Positions 18,015-26,862 of a DNA stretch of 64,000 nt are shown here, in pieces; the stretch's first letter is position 1; each line of letters starts with the position of its first letter. Made by a program: the position numbers and the translations under genes. Where the stretch lies: contig DBBP01000024.1 in NCBI GenBank assembly GCA_002292285.1, positions 124,001 to 188,000 of the forward strand. The letters run 5' to 3'. The stretch is from Proteobacteria bacterium UBA981. Its GTDB lineage: Bacteria; Pseudomonadota; Gammaproteobacteria; Ga0077536. The notes under the pieces are model-generated. The model saw nothing but the letters and a program-made list of their open reading frames with translations. It searched no databases and was not told the origin of the DNA.

Positions 18015-19154
18015 ATGAGTAACGATTTACAACGCGAATTCGTCGGCATCTCTGATGCTGCTCTGGATGACCTGCGCAAGCGCATCGGGGTCAAGATCGG
18101 GCGTACGCTCGAGCCCTGGTGTTACGAGGCGACGCGCGACAACATTCGCCATTACGCGCATGGCATTGGTGATGACAATCCTCTGTGGTGCGATCCGGAA
18201 TACGCACGGACGACGCCCTATGGCGAAATCATCGCACCCCCATCGTTTATTTTCGCGTGTAGCCGCATTATCAGCGGTTACGTGGGTGGCTTGCCCGGCA
18301 TTCACGCGATGTTCGCCGGTTGTGACTTTAGCTGGATGAAACCGATTAAGCGCAACACGGAAATTTCTACCGAGGCCTATCTGAAAGATTTGGTCGAACA
18401 CGAAACGCGCTTTGCGGGCCGTTCGATTCAGCAAATTTATCACGTCGATTTTTACGATGAGAGCGGCGACCAACTCGCCAGTGCCGATTCCTGGTGCTTC
18501 CGTACTGATCGTGATATCGCACGCGAATCGGGCACCAAGTACAGCGCGCTGAAGGATCAGCCAATTCGGGTCTACACCGACGAGGAACTCGAAGCGCACA
18601 GTGCTTTGTATGCTGCCGAACGCATTCGGGGTGCGACCACGCGTTTCTACGAAGATGTCGAAGTCGGCGAGGCGATTCCCACTATGGCCAAGGGGCCGAT
18701 GACCGTGACCGGATTTATCTGTTACGCGCAGGGCTGGGGTGGCTTATACATTCGCACCAACAAACTCGCCTGGCAGATGCAGTCTCGCCATCCGGCGACC
18801 GGCATCAAGAATCGTTATGGTATTCCGGATTGTCCGGAGCGCGTTCACTGGGAAGAGGAGTTCGCGCATAAGGTCGGTGCGCCCGGCGCTTACGATTACG
18901 GTCCCGAGCGCTGTTCATGGATGGCGCACGCGATCACGAACTGGATGGGTGACGACGCGATGCTGGTGCATTTGTACACCGAGATCCGTCGCCACAATCC
19001 CGAAGGCGATTTGCTCACTATCAACGGCAAGGTCACCGGAAAACGCCAGGAGAACGGCCAGAATCTCATCGACTTTGAACTTGAGGCGGTGAATCAGGAT
19101 GGCGAACTTTCGTGCCGGGGCACGGCGACCGCCGCGTTATCTTCGCGCGGCTAG
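18015..19154 (+). CDS. Double-hotdog MaoC-family dehydratase
   Basis: 379-aa protein with two hotdog domains. The N-terminal domain (about 15-165) has HYAHGIGDDNPLWCDPEYARTTPYGEIIAPPSF, like the FAS1-type dehydratase half. The C-terminal domain (about 205-375) has RFYEDVEVGEAIPTMAKGPMTVTGFICYAQ and ends with LLTINGKVTGKRQENGQNLIDFELEAVNQDGE. Predicted to hydrate an enoyl-CoA. The D..NP..H motif is degraded in the first half (DDNPLWCD), so one half may be structural, which is common in this group. Probably co-transcribed with the CoA ligase upstream. Confidence 0.87.
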   Translation: MSNDLQREFVGISDAALDDLRKRIGVKIGRTLEPWCYEATRDNIRHYAHGIGDDNPLWCDPEYARTTPYGEIIAPPSFIFACSRIISGYVGGLPGIHAMFAGCDFSWMKPIKRNTEISTEAYLKDLVEHETRFAGRSIQQIYHVDFYDESGDQLASADSWCFRTDRDIARESGTKYSALKDQPIRVYTDEELEAHSALYAAERIRGATTRFYEDVEVGEAIPTMAKGPMTVTGFICYAQGWGGLYIRTNKLAWQMQSRHPATGIKNRYGIPDCPERVHWEEEFAHKVGAPGAYDYGPERCSWMAHAITNWMGDDAMLVHLYTEIRRHNPEGDLLTINGKVTGKRQENGQNLIDFELEAVNQDGELSCRGTATAALSSRG

Positions 19155-19396
19155 AGCCGCAGGCTGCGATGCGCGCGACGGGTCACCGCGCGCGATTCGT
19201 TGATAGGTATCGCCAGCAAGCCGAATCAAGCCCGCGTGTATTGCCGCGCGTCCTCGGCTTAGCTGGCTTCGTGTCTTAATTTAGCCCGGCCTCCTGGAGC
19301 TGCAGCTCGGGTTCGATCGGACGCTCCAAATTACGGTGTGTAGCCAAGTCGCGGGAACGGGGCTAGTCTGAACAGCCATCCAACGAGGAGGCTGTG

Positions 19397-20302
19397 ATGA
19401 TTGATGCAGACGAAACTTTCAACGGCACATGGCCGTTTGCTCCGCATTTTACCGACGCCCCCGGCTTCAAGATGCATTACGTGGACGAAGGTGCAGGTGA
19501 GGCAATCGTCTGCTTGCACGGCGAACCGACGTGGGGCTATTTGTATCGGAATTTCATTCCGCCGCTCGCAAAAAACTATCGCGTTGTGGTGCCGGACCAC
19601 ATGGGCTTTGGGAAAAGTGAGACCCCGCAGGACAAGATTTACACGCTAAAAACGCACGTCGAGAATCTGTTTAGCGTGCTCGACGAGTTGGCGCTGGATG
19701 ACATAACACTTGTTATCCAGGACTGGGGCGGGCTGATTGGCGGCGCAGCTATCGCAACCCAGCCTGATCGATTCAAGCGCGTTTTCGTCATGAATACTGT
19801 GGTCTATCCGTTCTGCGATTTGACCGCGCATTTTCCGGCATTAATGGAATCGGATTGGTTTCGGTTTATTAATGGCGAGGGCAATATGGAGGCGGTGCTC
19901 GGTAACCTGCGCTACACCGCGTTGAGTATTCTGAAGCTGATTGGCTTTCAAAATACTGCAGCGGTGACAGATGACTGGGTGAATGCGTACTCGGCGCCAT
20001 TTGCTACCCGCGCAGAATGCAAAGGCGCTATCGAGTTTCCGACAGAAGTCGTGACTGCGCGCTTCCCTTACCTTGACCCACCGAACGACGAGCTGGTCGC
20101 TAAACTGCGGGCGAAACCGGCGATGTTAGCCGTCGGGATGCAAGACGGTGCCATCCCGCCCTACATTACGATCGATGGATTCAAACAAGCGTTCGGCGAG
20201 CGCCCAATCATCGAACTGCCGAATGCGGGACATTTTTGTCAGGAGGATGAGCCGCAGGCGTTAGTCGCATTGATTGAACATCTGATGCAGCTGACTGCGT
20301 GA
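19397..20302 (+). CDS. Alpha/beta hydrolase, haloalkane dehalogenase-like
   Basis: Predicted to hydrolyse carbon-halogen bonds or, failing that, an ester/epoxide. Features of the DhlA branch are present: oxyanion motif LHGEPTWGYLYRNF, nucleophile Asp109 followed by the halide-binding Trp (VIQDWGGLIGG), and the catalytic His in NAGHFCQEDEPQ. 301 aa, single domain plus cap. I start at the ATG at 19397, six bases after GAGGAG; a GTG three bases earlier is too close. The second halide-stabilising Trp in the cap could not be located with certainty, so substrate class is an inference. Confidence 0.85.
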   Translation: MIDADETFNGTWPFAPHFTDAPGFKMHYVDEGAGEAIVCLHGEPTWGYLYRNFIPPLAKNYRVVVPDHMGFGKSETPQDKIYTLKTHVENLFSVLDELALDDITLVIQDWGGLIGGAAIATQPDRFKRVFVMNTVVYPFCDLTAHFPALMESDWFRFINGEGNMEAVLGNLRYTALSILKLIGFQNTAAVTDDWVNAYSAPFATRAECKGAIEFPTEVVTARFPYLDPPNDELVAKLRAKPAMLAVGMQDGAIPPYITIDGFKQAFGERPIIELPNAGHFCQEDEPQALVALIEHLMQLTA

Positions 20303-20433
20303 GATTCCCGAAGTGCTCTGAACAGTGCGGCCCATGAATAGGGTCGCCGGGCATCTGAACGTTACGCTGTAATTGCGTCCACCCGGTTCTATTAACCCGC
20401 GTGCTCGCGCGCGATCTTTGTTGGAGTTCATGC

Positions 20434-21051
20434 ATGAAAATTTTCGAAGTTGCTGTCTCGCCCTTTGCGGTGAGAGTGCGCATCGCGGTTTATGCCAAAG
20501 GGCTGAATGCAGAGTTTGCCCCGCCGCCAGATGGTTTCGGGTCCGAAGCCTTTCGCAAGATAACGCCGTTAGGAAAGGTGCCCACATTGGTTTGCGATGA
20601 TGGCACGGTGATCGCGGAGTCAGCGGTGATTAATGAGTATCTTGAGGATACCTACCCTGAACCGTCGCTGTTGCCGCCAGACTGCAAGGTGCGAGCGCGG
20701 GCACGCATGGTGACGCAAATGACCGACGCCTATGTCTTCGCGGCGTATTTACCGCTGTTCGCTATTGCGAAAGCCGAAGGTAAGGCGTCTAGGGCTGTGG
20801 TGACCGGAATGGTGGCGGTAAACAGAGGTTTGGCTGCATTGGAGCGAACTATCGATAGTGACGGGTATGCAGTCGGAGACGATCTGACTCTGGCAGATTG
20901 CGCGCTGGCACCGGCATTATTCTACGTCACCGAATACAGTGACTCGTACCTGGGTGTCGGGGATGCGCTTAGTAATTACCCAAAGCTGACTGCGTACTGG
21001 CAGACAATCCGAGGCAACCAATACGTTGCGCGGGCCTTGGCGGATAAATAG
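20434..21051 (+). CDS. Glutathione S-transferase family protein
   Basis: 205-aa GST. N-terminal thioredoxin domain with VAVSPFAVRVRIAVYAKGL, the cis-Pro motif KVPTLVCDDGTVIAESAVINEYLEDTYPEP (glutathione-binding ESA), and a helical C-terminal domain with the N-capping segment DDLTLADCALAPALFYV. ATG at 20434 with GGAG seven bases upstream; an in-frame GTG at 20401 lacks a ribosome site. No operon partner: 131 bases separate it from the dehalogenase-like gene on the same strand. Confidence 0.9.
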   Translation: MKIFEVAVSPFAVRVRIAVYAKGLNAEFAPPPDGFGSEAFRKITPLGKVPTLVCDDGTVIAESAVINEYLEDTYPEPSLLPPDCKVRARARMVTQMTDAYVFAAYLPLFAIAKAEGKASRAVVTGMVAVNRGLAALERTIDSDGYAVGDDLTLADCALAPALFYVTEYSDSYLGVGDALSNYPKLTAYWQTIRGNQYVARALADK

Positions 21052-21302
21052 CGACGTCAGTTCGCGCAAGCGGTAGACATCGTCTTCGAGTCGAATACGC
21101 GTGCGAGCGTTCGGTAGGAAGCTGGACGTCGAGGAGCGATGTTCTCAAGAATTCCGAGCGCTTGGTGTGGTTGCGGTTTTTCGCATTTGCAACGGATTGG
21201 GCTGGCGATCCGGGTATCGCTAACAGCTGAACCTATTGAATCCGCGATGGGCACACGCCTCTAACGTACTCCAACGACTTATCGTAGATCTTTCGTCCGG
21301 AG

Positions 21303-22616
21303 TCAGGTTTCCGAGCGCTGTGAGAGATACGACAAACACGCTATCCACAATGTCGGTAGTGCCGACACATTCAAGGCGTGGACAATAGCGGGCGTAAGGA
21401 TGCCGACATTCTGATAGGCATGTCGGCCTGCACCGGCTGCGAGCAAAAGGGCTGTGACTGCGAGTACTGTCGTGCGGGTAGAAACATTTGGGGCTATCAG
21501 TAAGTACACCGCTGGACAGAGCATGAGGACGAGGTAGTGCGTCCACACGAGCGGAGAAAGCAGCAGCATGATGGCGATACCCAAAGTAACCAGTAGAAAA
21601 GGATCTGCGGCGGCAGACATCACTCGCTCTGGCAATAGCGCACGACCGTGCGCCGCAAACGCCCACCAACACGATGCAATAACCAGCAACACGAACCCTG
21701 TGGATATCACGGTCCGATTCATCTCCAGGGCATTACTTAAAATCGTGATGAGTGAGAGGTTACCTTGTGCTGCCGCGTACTCGAGGCGATCGGGCGCTGT
21801 GATCTCGGCGAGCCATTCGCTCCACACGGCTATCGAACCAAAATAATTACCGGACATCGCGACCAGGACGATTGCCGCGAGCACGGCAGCACTGACCTGG
21901 GCCGCGCCACGCCGACCGTTGACCATCAACAGCGCGCCGGCCAGAAATATCGCGGCCAACAAAGTGGTTGGTTTTAGCAATGCCGACACAATGCACAGGA
22001 ACGTGCCCAAAGCACTCAACAGGCTGCTCACGACTTGCTCACGCATCGAGCGTCGCAAGGCGATTGAAACAAGGAAGCAACCACTGCCGGTAAGCAGGAC
22101 CTGCAAACCGTTTACGTTGGCGACGCCAATATCGATCAGCAGGGGGTCAAACCCGTACATAAGCGCCAGACTAGCCGGCGCGGCCATGCCGAGATAACCG
22201 CGTAGCGCAAAAAGGGCGAAAAGCACCACGAACACGCCGGCCATTTCGAGCAGGCGGGCGTACAACAGCGCGTACGAATAGTCCTCCGGGAGCAGGGTGT
22301 AAGCATGGTAGAGAAACGGAGACCCGGTGATATCGACGGCTTGGCGCGCGTTCTGCGCTTGCATTAGAGGACCACTACGTTGTGCCTCGGCAAGCAGCCG
22401 GATGCCAGTCGTATACTCGGTTGTGCGTTGATACGGCGACCCCGCCCTGAACTCGCTGTAGCGCTGAATCTTTCCCACCCCCCAGTACTGATAGAAATCA
22501 ATACCAGGAAAGCCAACAGCAGCTCGCCAAAGGTCTGACGACAGCAAACCGAACAAGAGCATCGTGCCAGCGCAAAACAGCACAGCGCTGGAGGTGCGTC
22601 TGTGCTCATGTCGCAT
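21303..22616 (-). CDS. Integral membrane glycosyltransferase, GT87/DUF2029-like
   Basis: 437-aa polytopic membrane protein with about ten hydrophobic segments. The extracytoplasmic motif GIDFYQYWGVGK after the first segment, the helical DPLLIDIGVANVNGLQVLLTGSG and the LLKPTTLLAAIF block are typical of GT-C enzymes of the GT87 (alpha-mannosyl/arabinosyl transferase) family that use polyprenyl-phosphate sugars. Catalytic Asp is probably in the first loop (DFYQYW). Start ATG at 22616 with GGAG ten bases upstream. Isolated, with no other cell-envelope glycosylation genes near. Confidence 0.8.
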   Translation of the reverse strand: MRHEHRRTSSAVLFCAGTMLLFGLLSSDLWRAAVGFPGIDFYQYWGVGKIQRYSEFRAGSPYQRTTEYTTGIRLLAEAQRSGPLMQAQNARQAVDITGSPFLYHAYTLLPEDYSYALLYARLLEMAGVFVVLFALFALRGYLGMAAPASLALMYGFDPLLIDIGVANVNGLQVLLTGSGCFLVSIALRRSMREQVVSSLLSALGTFLCIVSALLKPTTLLAAIFLAGALLMVNGRRGAAQVSAAVLAAIVLVAMSGNYFGSIAVWSEWLAEITAPDRLEYAAAQGNLSLITILSNALEMNRTVISTGFVLLVIASCWWAFAAHGRALLPERVMSAAADPFLLVTLGIAIMLLLSPLVWTHYLVLMLCPAVYLLIAPNVSTRTTVLAVTALLLAAGAGRHAYQNVGILTPAIVHALNVSALPTLWIACLSYLSQRSET

Positions 22617-22655
22617 TTACATTAGTCTCCACGCGCGGATTCGCACTGAGTCATT

Positions 22656-22714
22656 TAATTCGGGGACAGTTACTGTATTTCCGCCGCGGAAATACAGTAA
22701 CTGTCCCCGAATTA
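22656..22714. repeat. 59-bp palindromic REP-like repeat, copy 2
   Basis: Perfect inverted repeat with 29-base arms around a single central base. The outer 26 bases of the arm (TAATTCGGGGACAGTTACTG...) equal those of the copy at 5269; only the tip differs, and it differs with base pairing kept (CGG/CCG there, CCGC/GCGG here). It lies between the GT87 gene and the propeller gene on the minus strand. Confidence 0.85.
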
Positions 22715-22722
22715 GGTTTCTG

Positions 22723-23823
22723 TTATTTCACCCCAATTTCGACGATGAAGCCGTCCGGCAGTTCGCGCTTGCCGTAGATGAAATCGCCGTTGATATCACT
22801 TACCCACAAGCGATTCCCGACGAAACGCAGGCCCCAGGGATTAATGAGACCATCGACGACGACGTGGAACTTGCCCTCGTGATCGACCCGATACACTTTG
22901 CCGTCGGCGCGCAACGCCTGGCCCAACGGCACGGGGATCTCGAATGAACCGACGTCAACGACGAACAGTTGTCCTGCATAGTCTCCGAATCCCTGCGGCG
23001 CGATGTCGAAGCCACCGAGCATGGTGCCGCCTTCCACAACAGCTTGCTCTGCAATAGTCCCATCCGGCAGCACGCGTAGCACCGCACCGCCGCGCGCGTT
23101 GTATAAACCTCCGCGCACCACAGAGACCAGCAGGGACTGGCCATCTGGCGCAAAGCGCAGGTACAGCGGCGAACCATGTTGTTCGGTATCGAAGGTCGCG
23201 AAGGGCGCGCAGCGTCCGTCTGCCTTGACGGTATATATCGTGCCGTTGGAACTGGTCACCGCATACATCGCGCCCGCGAAGGGACTGCCAGGTGGGGCAA
23301 ATGCTGCGTCGACGCCGGTGCCGCTGACTCGCTCTGCATCGAGAGCAGGTAGGGTGCAGAACACACTGACCGCGTAGTCCTCATGCGGGGCGATTCTTTG
23401 GATGAGGTAGTTCTCGACCTGGTTCTTCGAGCCGACCTTGGGTTGGGAGAGGGCGAATATCTGTCCTCCGTAGGCACCGAAATTGGTCGGCGCAATATCA
23501 AAGCCGGCGCTGATGGGTTTCATCTTGTCGGCCTCGACAAGAACCGTCACGCGGCCATCAGCGGCGACCGAGATCATGCGGCTGCCTTTGTCGCCGTTAA
23601 TCTTGCCGTCATCGTTGAGCCACACGACGCCATCCATTTCGTGCATTACCAGTGGGTCATACAGTTCCCCCGGCGGTACCAGTAAGCGAGCGGTGAAGCC
23701 CGCAGCTGGCTTGATGTCGACTGCCATCACGTTAGCTAACAAGTCCGACAGTTCGTCGTCTGCCGGCGCCGCAATGGACAACATTACGCAAGTTGCGCAG
23801 ACCGCCCAGTTAATCGTCTTCAT
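22723..23823 (-). CDS. Exported beta-propeller protein of unknown function
   Basis: 366 aa with a Sec signal peptide (WAVCATCVMLSIAAPADD). The mature chain has repeated blade-like units: VMHEMDGVVWLNDDGKINGDKGSRMISVAADGRVTVLV, FGAYGGQIFALSQP, GAMYAVTSSNGTIYTVKADG, LYLRFAPDGQSLLVSVVRG, GFGDYAGQLFVVDVGSF, and WGLRFVGNRLWVSDINGDF. This fits a six-bladed NHL/SMP-30-like fold. No catalytic motif was recognised. Start ATG at 23823 with GGAG eight bases upstream. Gene order with the RTX protein upstream suggests a secreted or surface role for both, but there is no direct evidence. Confidence 0.75.
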   Translation of the reverse strand: MKTINWAVCATCVMLSIAAPADDELSDLLANVMAVDIKPAAGFTARLLVPPGELYDPLVMHEMDGVVWLNDDGKINGDKGSRMISVAADGRVTVLVEADKMKPISAGFDIAPTNFGAYGGQIFALSQPKVGSKNQVENYLIQRIAPHEDYAVSVFCTLPALDAERVSGTGVDAAFAPPGSPFAGAMYAVTSSNGTIYTVKADGRCAPFATFDTEQHGSPLYLRFAPDGQSLLVSVVRGGLYNARGGAVLRVLPDGTIAEQAVVEGGTMLGGFDIAPQGFGDYAGQLFVVDVGSFEIPVPLGQALRADGKVYRVDHEGKFHVVVDGLINPWGLRFVGNRLWVSDINGDFIYGKRELPDGFIVEIGVK

Positions 23824-23877
23824 TCATTTAACTCCATCGACTTGTCGTGTTCAGATCGGGTGACCGTCCTCAAGCTG

Positions 23878-26511
23878 CTACGCCGTCAATCGGTATTGCC
23901 AATCGGCTGCAGTGGCAAAAGCGAAGCAAACGTCTTTCGTCGCCACGTGTGCGGCCGGGAGGTAAACGAATAGCTCGCGCAGCGCCCTGAGAACTCTCAG
24001 TACGAGGAACTGTGGTGAATATTCACAGCGAGGATGTTCAGGAATCACGGCCCCGGCGCCGCCGACGAAACGGTCTTCACCGCCGAGTCCACGCAGAACA
24101 TTCTGGCCGGCATTCCCGATCAGGATGTTGTCCTGTCCGTTACCAGTGACTGAAATATCGAGGTCGAAACCCGCGCCGCTCGAGTCGGCATCGGAGCGCA
24201 GGATGATGTATTCGAGGTTGTCACCGAGCACGTAATTATCGAAGTAGACAAATACCGCATCATTCCCGCCAGTCGGGGTTTCGCCCTGGATAACGTCGCC
24301 CTGACGCAGGATGTAACGGTCGTCACCGGGACCGCCGATCAGGGTATCGATGCCGGCGGCGCCATCGAGCGTATCGTTGCCGTCATCTCCGATAAGGGTG
24401 TTATTACCAGCGTTGCCGCGCAGTTGATTGTCGTTACGGTTGCCGGTGCCATCAATATGGTCGGCGCCCGTCAGGGTGAGGTTTTCTATCGCCTCATCGA
24501 TCAGCGTCCAGGTGATTGAACTCTCGATCGCATCGTTGGGGTCCGCGCCGTTGTCGCTGACACTATCGCCGACGTTATCGACGACATAGGTGTCGTTGCC
24601 GGGACCGCCGTGGAGCACGTCGGCGCCGCTACCGCCGTCGAGCCGATCGGCACCAGTGCCGCCAAACAGCGTGTCGACGCCGGCATGGCCGTAGAGTAAA
24701 TCGTCGCCGCCGCCGCCATCGAGAATATTGGCGTCCGCATCGCCGATCAGGGTGTCGCGATCGGGACCACCGAGGATGATGCCGCTGCTGTCGATAATGG
24801 TCACCGCCAGAGCGCTGGACGCAGGTGGTAGAAAACCATCAATAGCGCTGTGGTCGGCGCGCACGTTGTACAGACCAGGGGCGAGGTCGATGCTGGTCAC
24901 CCGCCACACGCCGTTTTCAACCGCGGACGTACCAAGTGTGATGTCGGCAATGTCGAGCACACCGTCGTCGTTGAGGTCGGCAAACAAAGTGACCAGGCCA
25001 CCATTTTCCCCGTTGCCGACGAATGTCGGGGTTGCGTCAAACGTCACGTCATCGGTGCTCGTCACACCGGTGTCGGAAGACGCTTCGAGATCGGGGGTCG
25101 ATGCACCCTGCGGGAGGAATAGCAAATTGCCGTTATCGAGCAGGTTTTGCAGCACGTCGGCAGAAAAATCGACACCCACCAGAGCAAGAGTCAGATCAGG
25201 AATCGTAAAGTCGCCGATTCCGTCGACATCGATTGCGAGTAGCGTGTCGTCACCGAGCGCGCTGACCTGCAGGTAATTGTCTATTTGCCCGTTTACCCCA
25301 TCCCACAATTCGCGCAGGTCGAGGACGTCAAAATTACCGCCAAATTCAAAGTTGTCGAAGTGGATCGTATCGGTGCTGCCGTCAGCGTCAGCGCCGCTAT
25401 AGAGCAGCAGTTCGACCCCGCTGCCAAGATTGAAAATGTCCGCGCCGGGACCGCCGATGAGCGTGTCGTGGCCACTGTTGCTCGATAGCGTGTCATTGCC
25501 GCTGCCACCGTTCAGGACATCGTTACCGCTACCTCCACTGAGCGAATCGTCACCGCTGCCGCCGTTTAGGGTGTCGTCGCCATCGCCTGCGCTGAGTGCG
25601 TCATTGCCGGTGCCGCCGATCAGAATGTCGTTGCCGGTCGCTCCGTTGAGGACATCGTTGCCGCTACCGCCGTCGAGCGAATCGTCACCGTCGTCGCCGA
25701 AAAGTCGGTCGTTGCCACTACCACCGGACAGGACATCGTTACCGCTGCGACCCTGCAATAAATCGTTCCCGTTGCCGCCGGAGAGCTTGTTGCTCAGGCC
25801 ATTGCCGCGCAAGGTGTCGTGACCTGCGGACCCGGTGAGGTGTTCGATTGAAAAGTAGCGGTCGCCGGCGGCATGGCCGCCAGTGCCTTTGCGGGTCGCA
25901 AGATCAACACGCACAGCGCTTGATCCCACGTACGATGCGGTGTCCTGGCCCAAGCCACCGTTAAGATTGTCTTTGCCGGCGTAGCCGCGCAGAACGTCAT
26001 CACCGCCAAGGCCTGAAATGCGGTTGTCCCCGGCATTGCCGCGGATGTCGTTATCGAGGTTATTGCCGGTCGCGCGAAGATCTTCTCGCCCGCGCAGGAA
26101 CAGACGCTCAACGTCTCCGCTGATCTTCGTGGAAGTCGGATTGATTGAAAAACTGACACTCGCGTAGACCGTGTCGCGGCCAGTTTTATCGCCGCGCTCG
26201 TCGACAATGTCAGAGACATTGTCGACAAAATAAGTGTCGTTGCCGCGCCAGCCGATCATCCGATCTGCGCCGGCATCACCGCTCAGGCGGTCATTGCCTG
26301 CGCCACCGACGAGACGGTCGTTGCCGGAGCCACCATAAAGGCGGTCGTTACCGTCGCGTCCGAAGAGGATGTCGTTGTCGTTGCCGCCGCGCAGCGTGTC
26401 ATTACCTGCGAGTCCGTCGAGTCGATCGCGGCCATCGAAGCCGAAGAGGGTGTCGTTTCCTTTGCCGCCACGCAGGCGATTGTTCTTGGAATTGCCGTTA
26501 ATTCGTGCCAT
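23878..26511 (-). CDS. RTX (hemolysin-type calcium-binding) protein with aberrant C terminus
   Basis: 877-aa acidic protein made largely of GGxGxDxLx nonapeptides that form calcium beta-rolls, in three blocks: residues about 5-85, 150-360 and 590-815. A type I secretion target-like domain (about 365-460, SGADADGSTDTIHFDNFEFGG) and an Ig-like segment with a dockerin-like loop DLNDDGVLDIAD (about 475-580) lie between. After residue 820 (GGAGA) the repeat pattern stops abruptly and 57 basic, Cys-containing residues (VIPEHPRCEYSPQFLV...) follow, unlike any RTX terminus. This suggests truncation by rearrangement or frameshift. No catalytic domain was recognised. The start ATG overlaps an upstream TAA (TAATG) and has no strong ribosome site. 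Confidence 0.85.
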   Translation of the reverse strand: MARINGNSKNNRLRGGKGNDTLFGFDGRDRLDGLAGNDTLRGGNDNDILFGRDGNDRLYGGSGNDRLVGGAGNDRLSGDAGADRMIGWRGNDTYFVDNVSDIVDERGDKTGRDTVYASVSFSINPTSTKISGDVERLFLRGREDLRATGNNLDNDIRGNAGDNRISGLGGDDVLRGYAGKDNLNGGLGQDTASYVGSSAVRVDLATRKGTGGHAAGDRYFSIEHLTGSAGHDTLRGNGLSNKLSGGNGNDLLQGRSGNDVLSGGSGNDRLFGDDGDDSLDGGSGNDVLNGATGNDILIGGTGNDALSAGDGDDTLNGGSGDDSLSGGSGNDVLNGGSGNDTLSSNSGHDTLIGGPGADIFNLGSGVELLLYSGADADGSTDTIHFDNFEFGGNFDVLDLRELWDGVNGQIDNYLQVSALGDDTLLAIDVDGIGDFTIPDLTLALVGVDFSADVLQNLLDNGNLLFLPQGASTPDLEASSDTGVTSTDDVTFDATPTFVGNGENGGLVTLFADLNDDGVLDIADITLGTSAVENGVWRVTSIDLAPGLYNVRADHSAIDGFLPPASSALAVTIIDSSGIILGGPDRDTLIGDADANILDGGGGDDLLYGHAGVDTLFGGTGADRLDGGSGADVLHGGPGNDTYVVDNVGDSVSDNGADPNDAIESSITWTLIDEAIENLTLTGADHIDGTGNRNDNQLRGNAGNNTLIGDDGNDTLDGAAGIDTLIGGPGDDRYILRQGDVIQGETPTGGNDAVFVYFDNYVLGDNLEYIILRSDADSSGAGFDLDISVTGNGQDNILIGNAGQNVLRGLGGEDRFVGGAGAVIPEHPRCEYSPQFLVLRVLRALRELFVYLPAAHVATKDVCFAFATAADWQYRLTA

Positions 26512-26765
26512 TACGGCTTCGCGTTTTGATGGGGGAGGGCTGCTTCGCCGTTTGAATCAGACTGAGGGCTCGCGCAGCCTCGCGGAATCTTGGGTGGTAT
26601 TCCGGCTTTCATCGCGATCACGTCCTCAGCGGTCAGCGGAAGCAGGAACGCGGCTAGTGGTAGCAGCTCCCGCAGGCGATTGATGACTGCGTGTGCATCA
26701 TCAAAGCTCACCCTATCGCATGTCACATTTTCTATCTACAGTCGCCAGCATCTGTAGTACTGCGT

Positions 26766-26777
26766 TAACAATTGTTA
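26766..26777. promoter_or_regulatory. 12-bp palindrome upstream of RTX gene
   Basis: TAACAATTGTTA is a perfect palindrome in the 351-base gap between the RTX gene and the AraC-family gene. It could be an operator. Only one copy was noticed, so the assignment is weak. Confidence 0.25.
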
Positions 26778-26862
26778 GCAAGTGTGTCCGTAGGTTCGCG
26801 TCGCTGCACGGCGCGAAATTCACCGGCGTTCCGGGTGACGCGAGTGGTTCGAATTATCTCCG

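Noticed and set aside
24000..24060. Insertion sequence at the RTX truncation point
   Set aside because: No transposase gene, terminal repeats or target duplication could be seen near the junction.
26511..26726. 71-codon frame ending in the TAATG overlap with the RTX start
   Set aside because: The GTG start lacks a ribosome site and the sequence has no family resemblance. The overlap is suggestive of coupling but not enough to call a gene.
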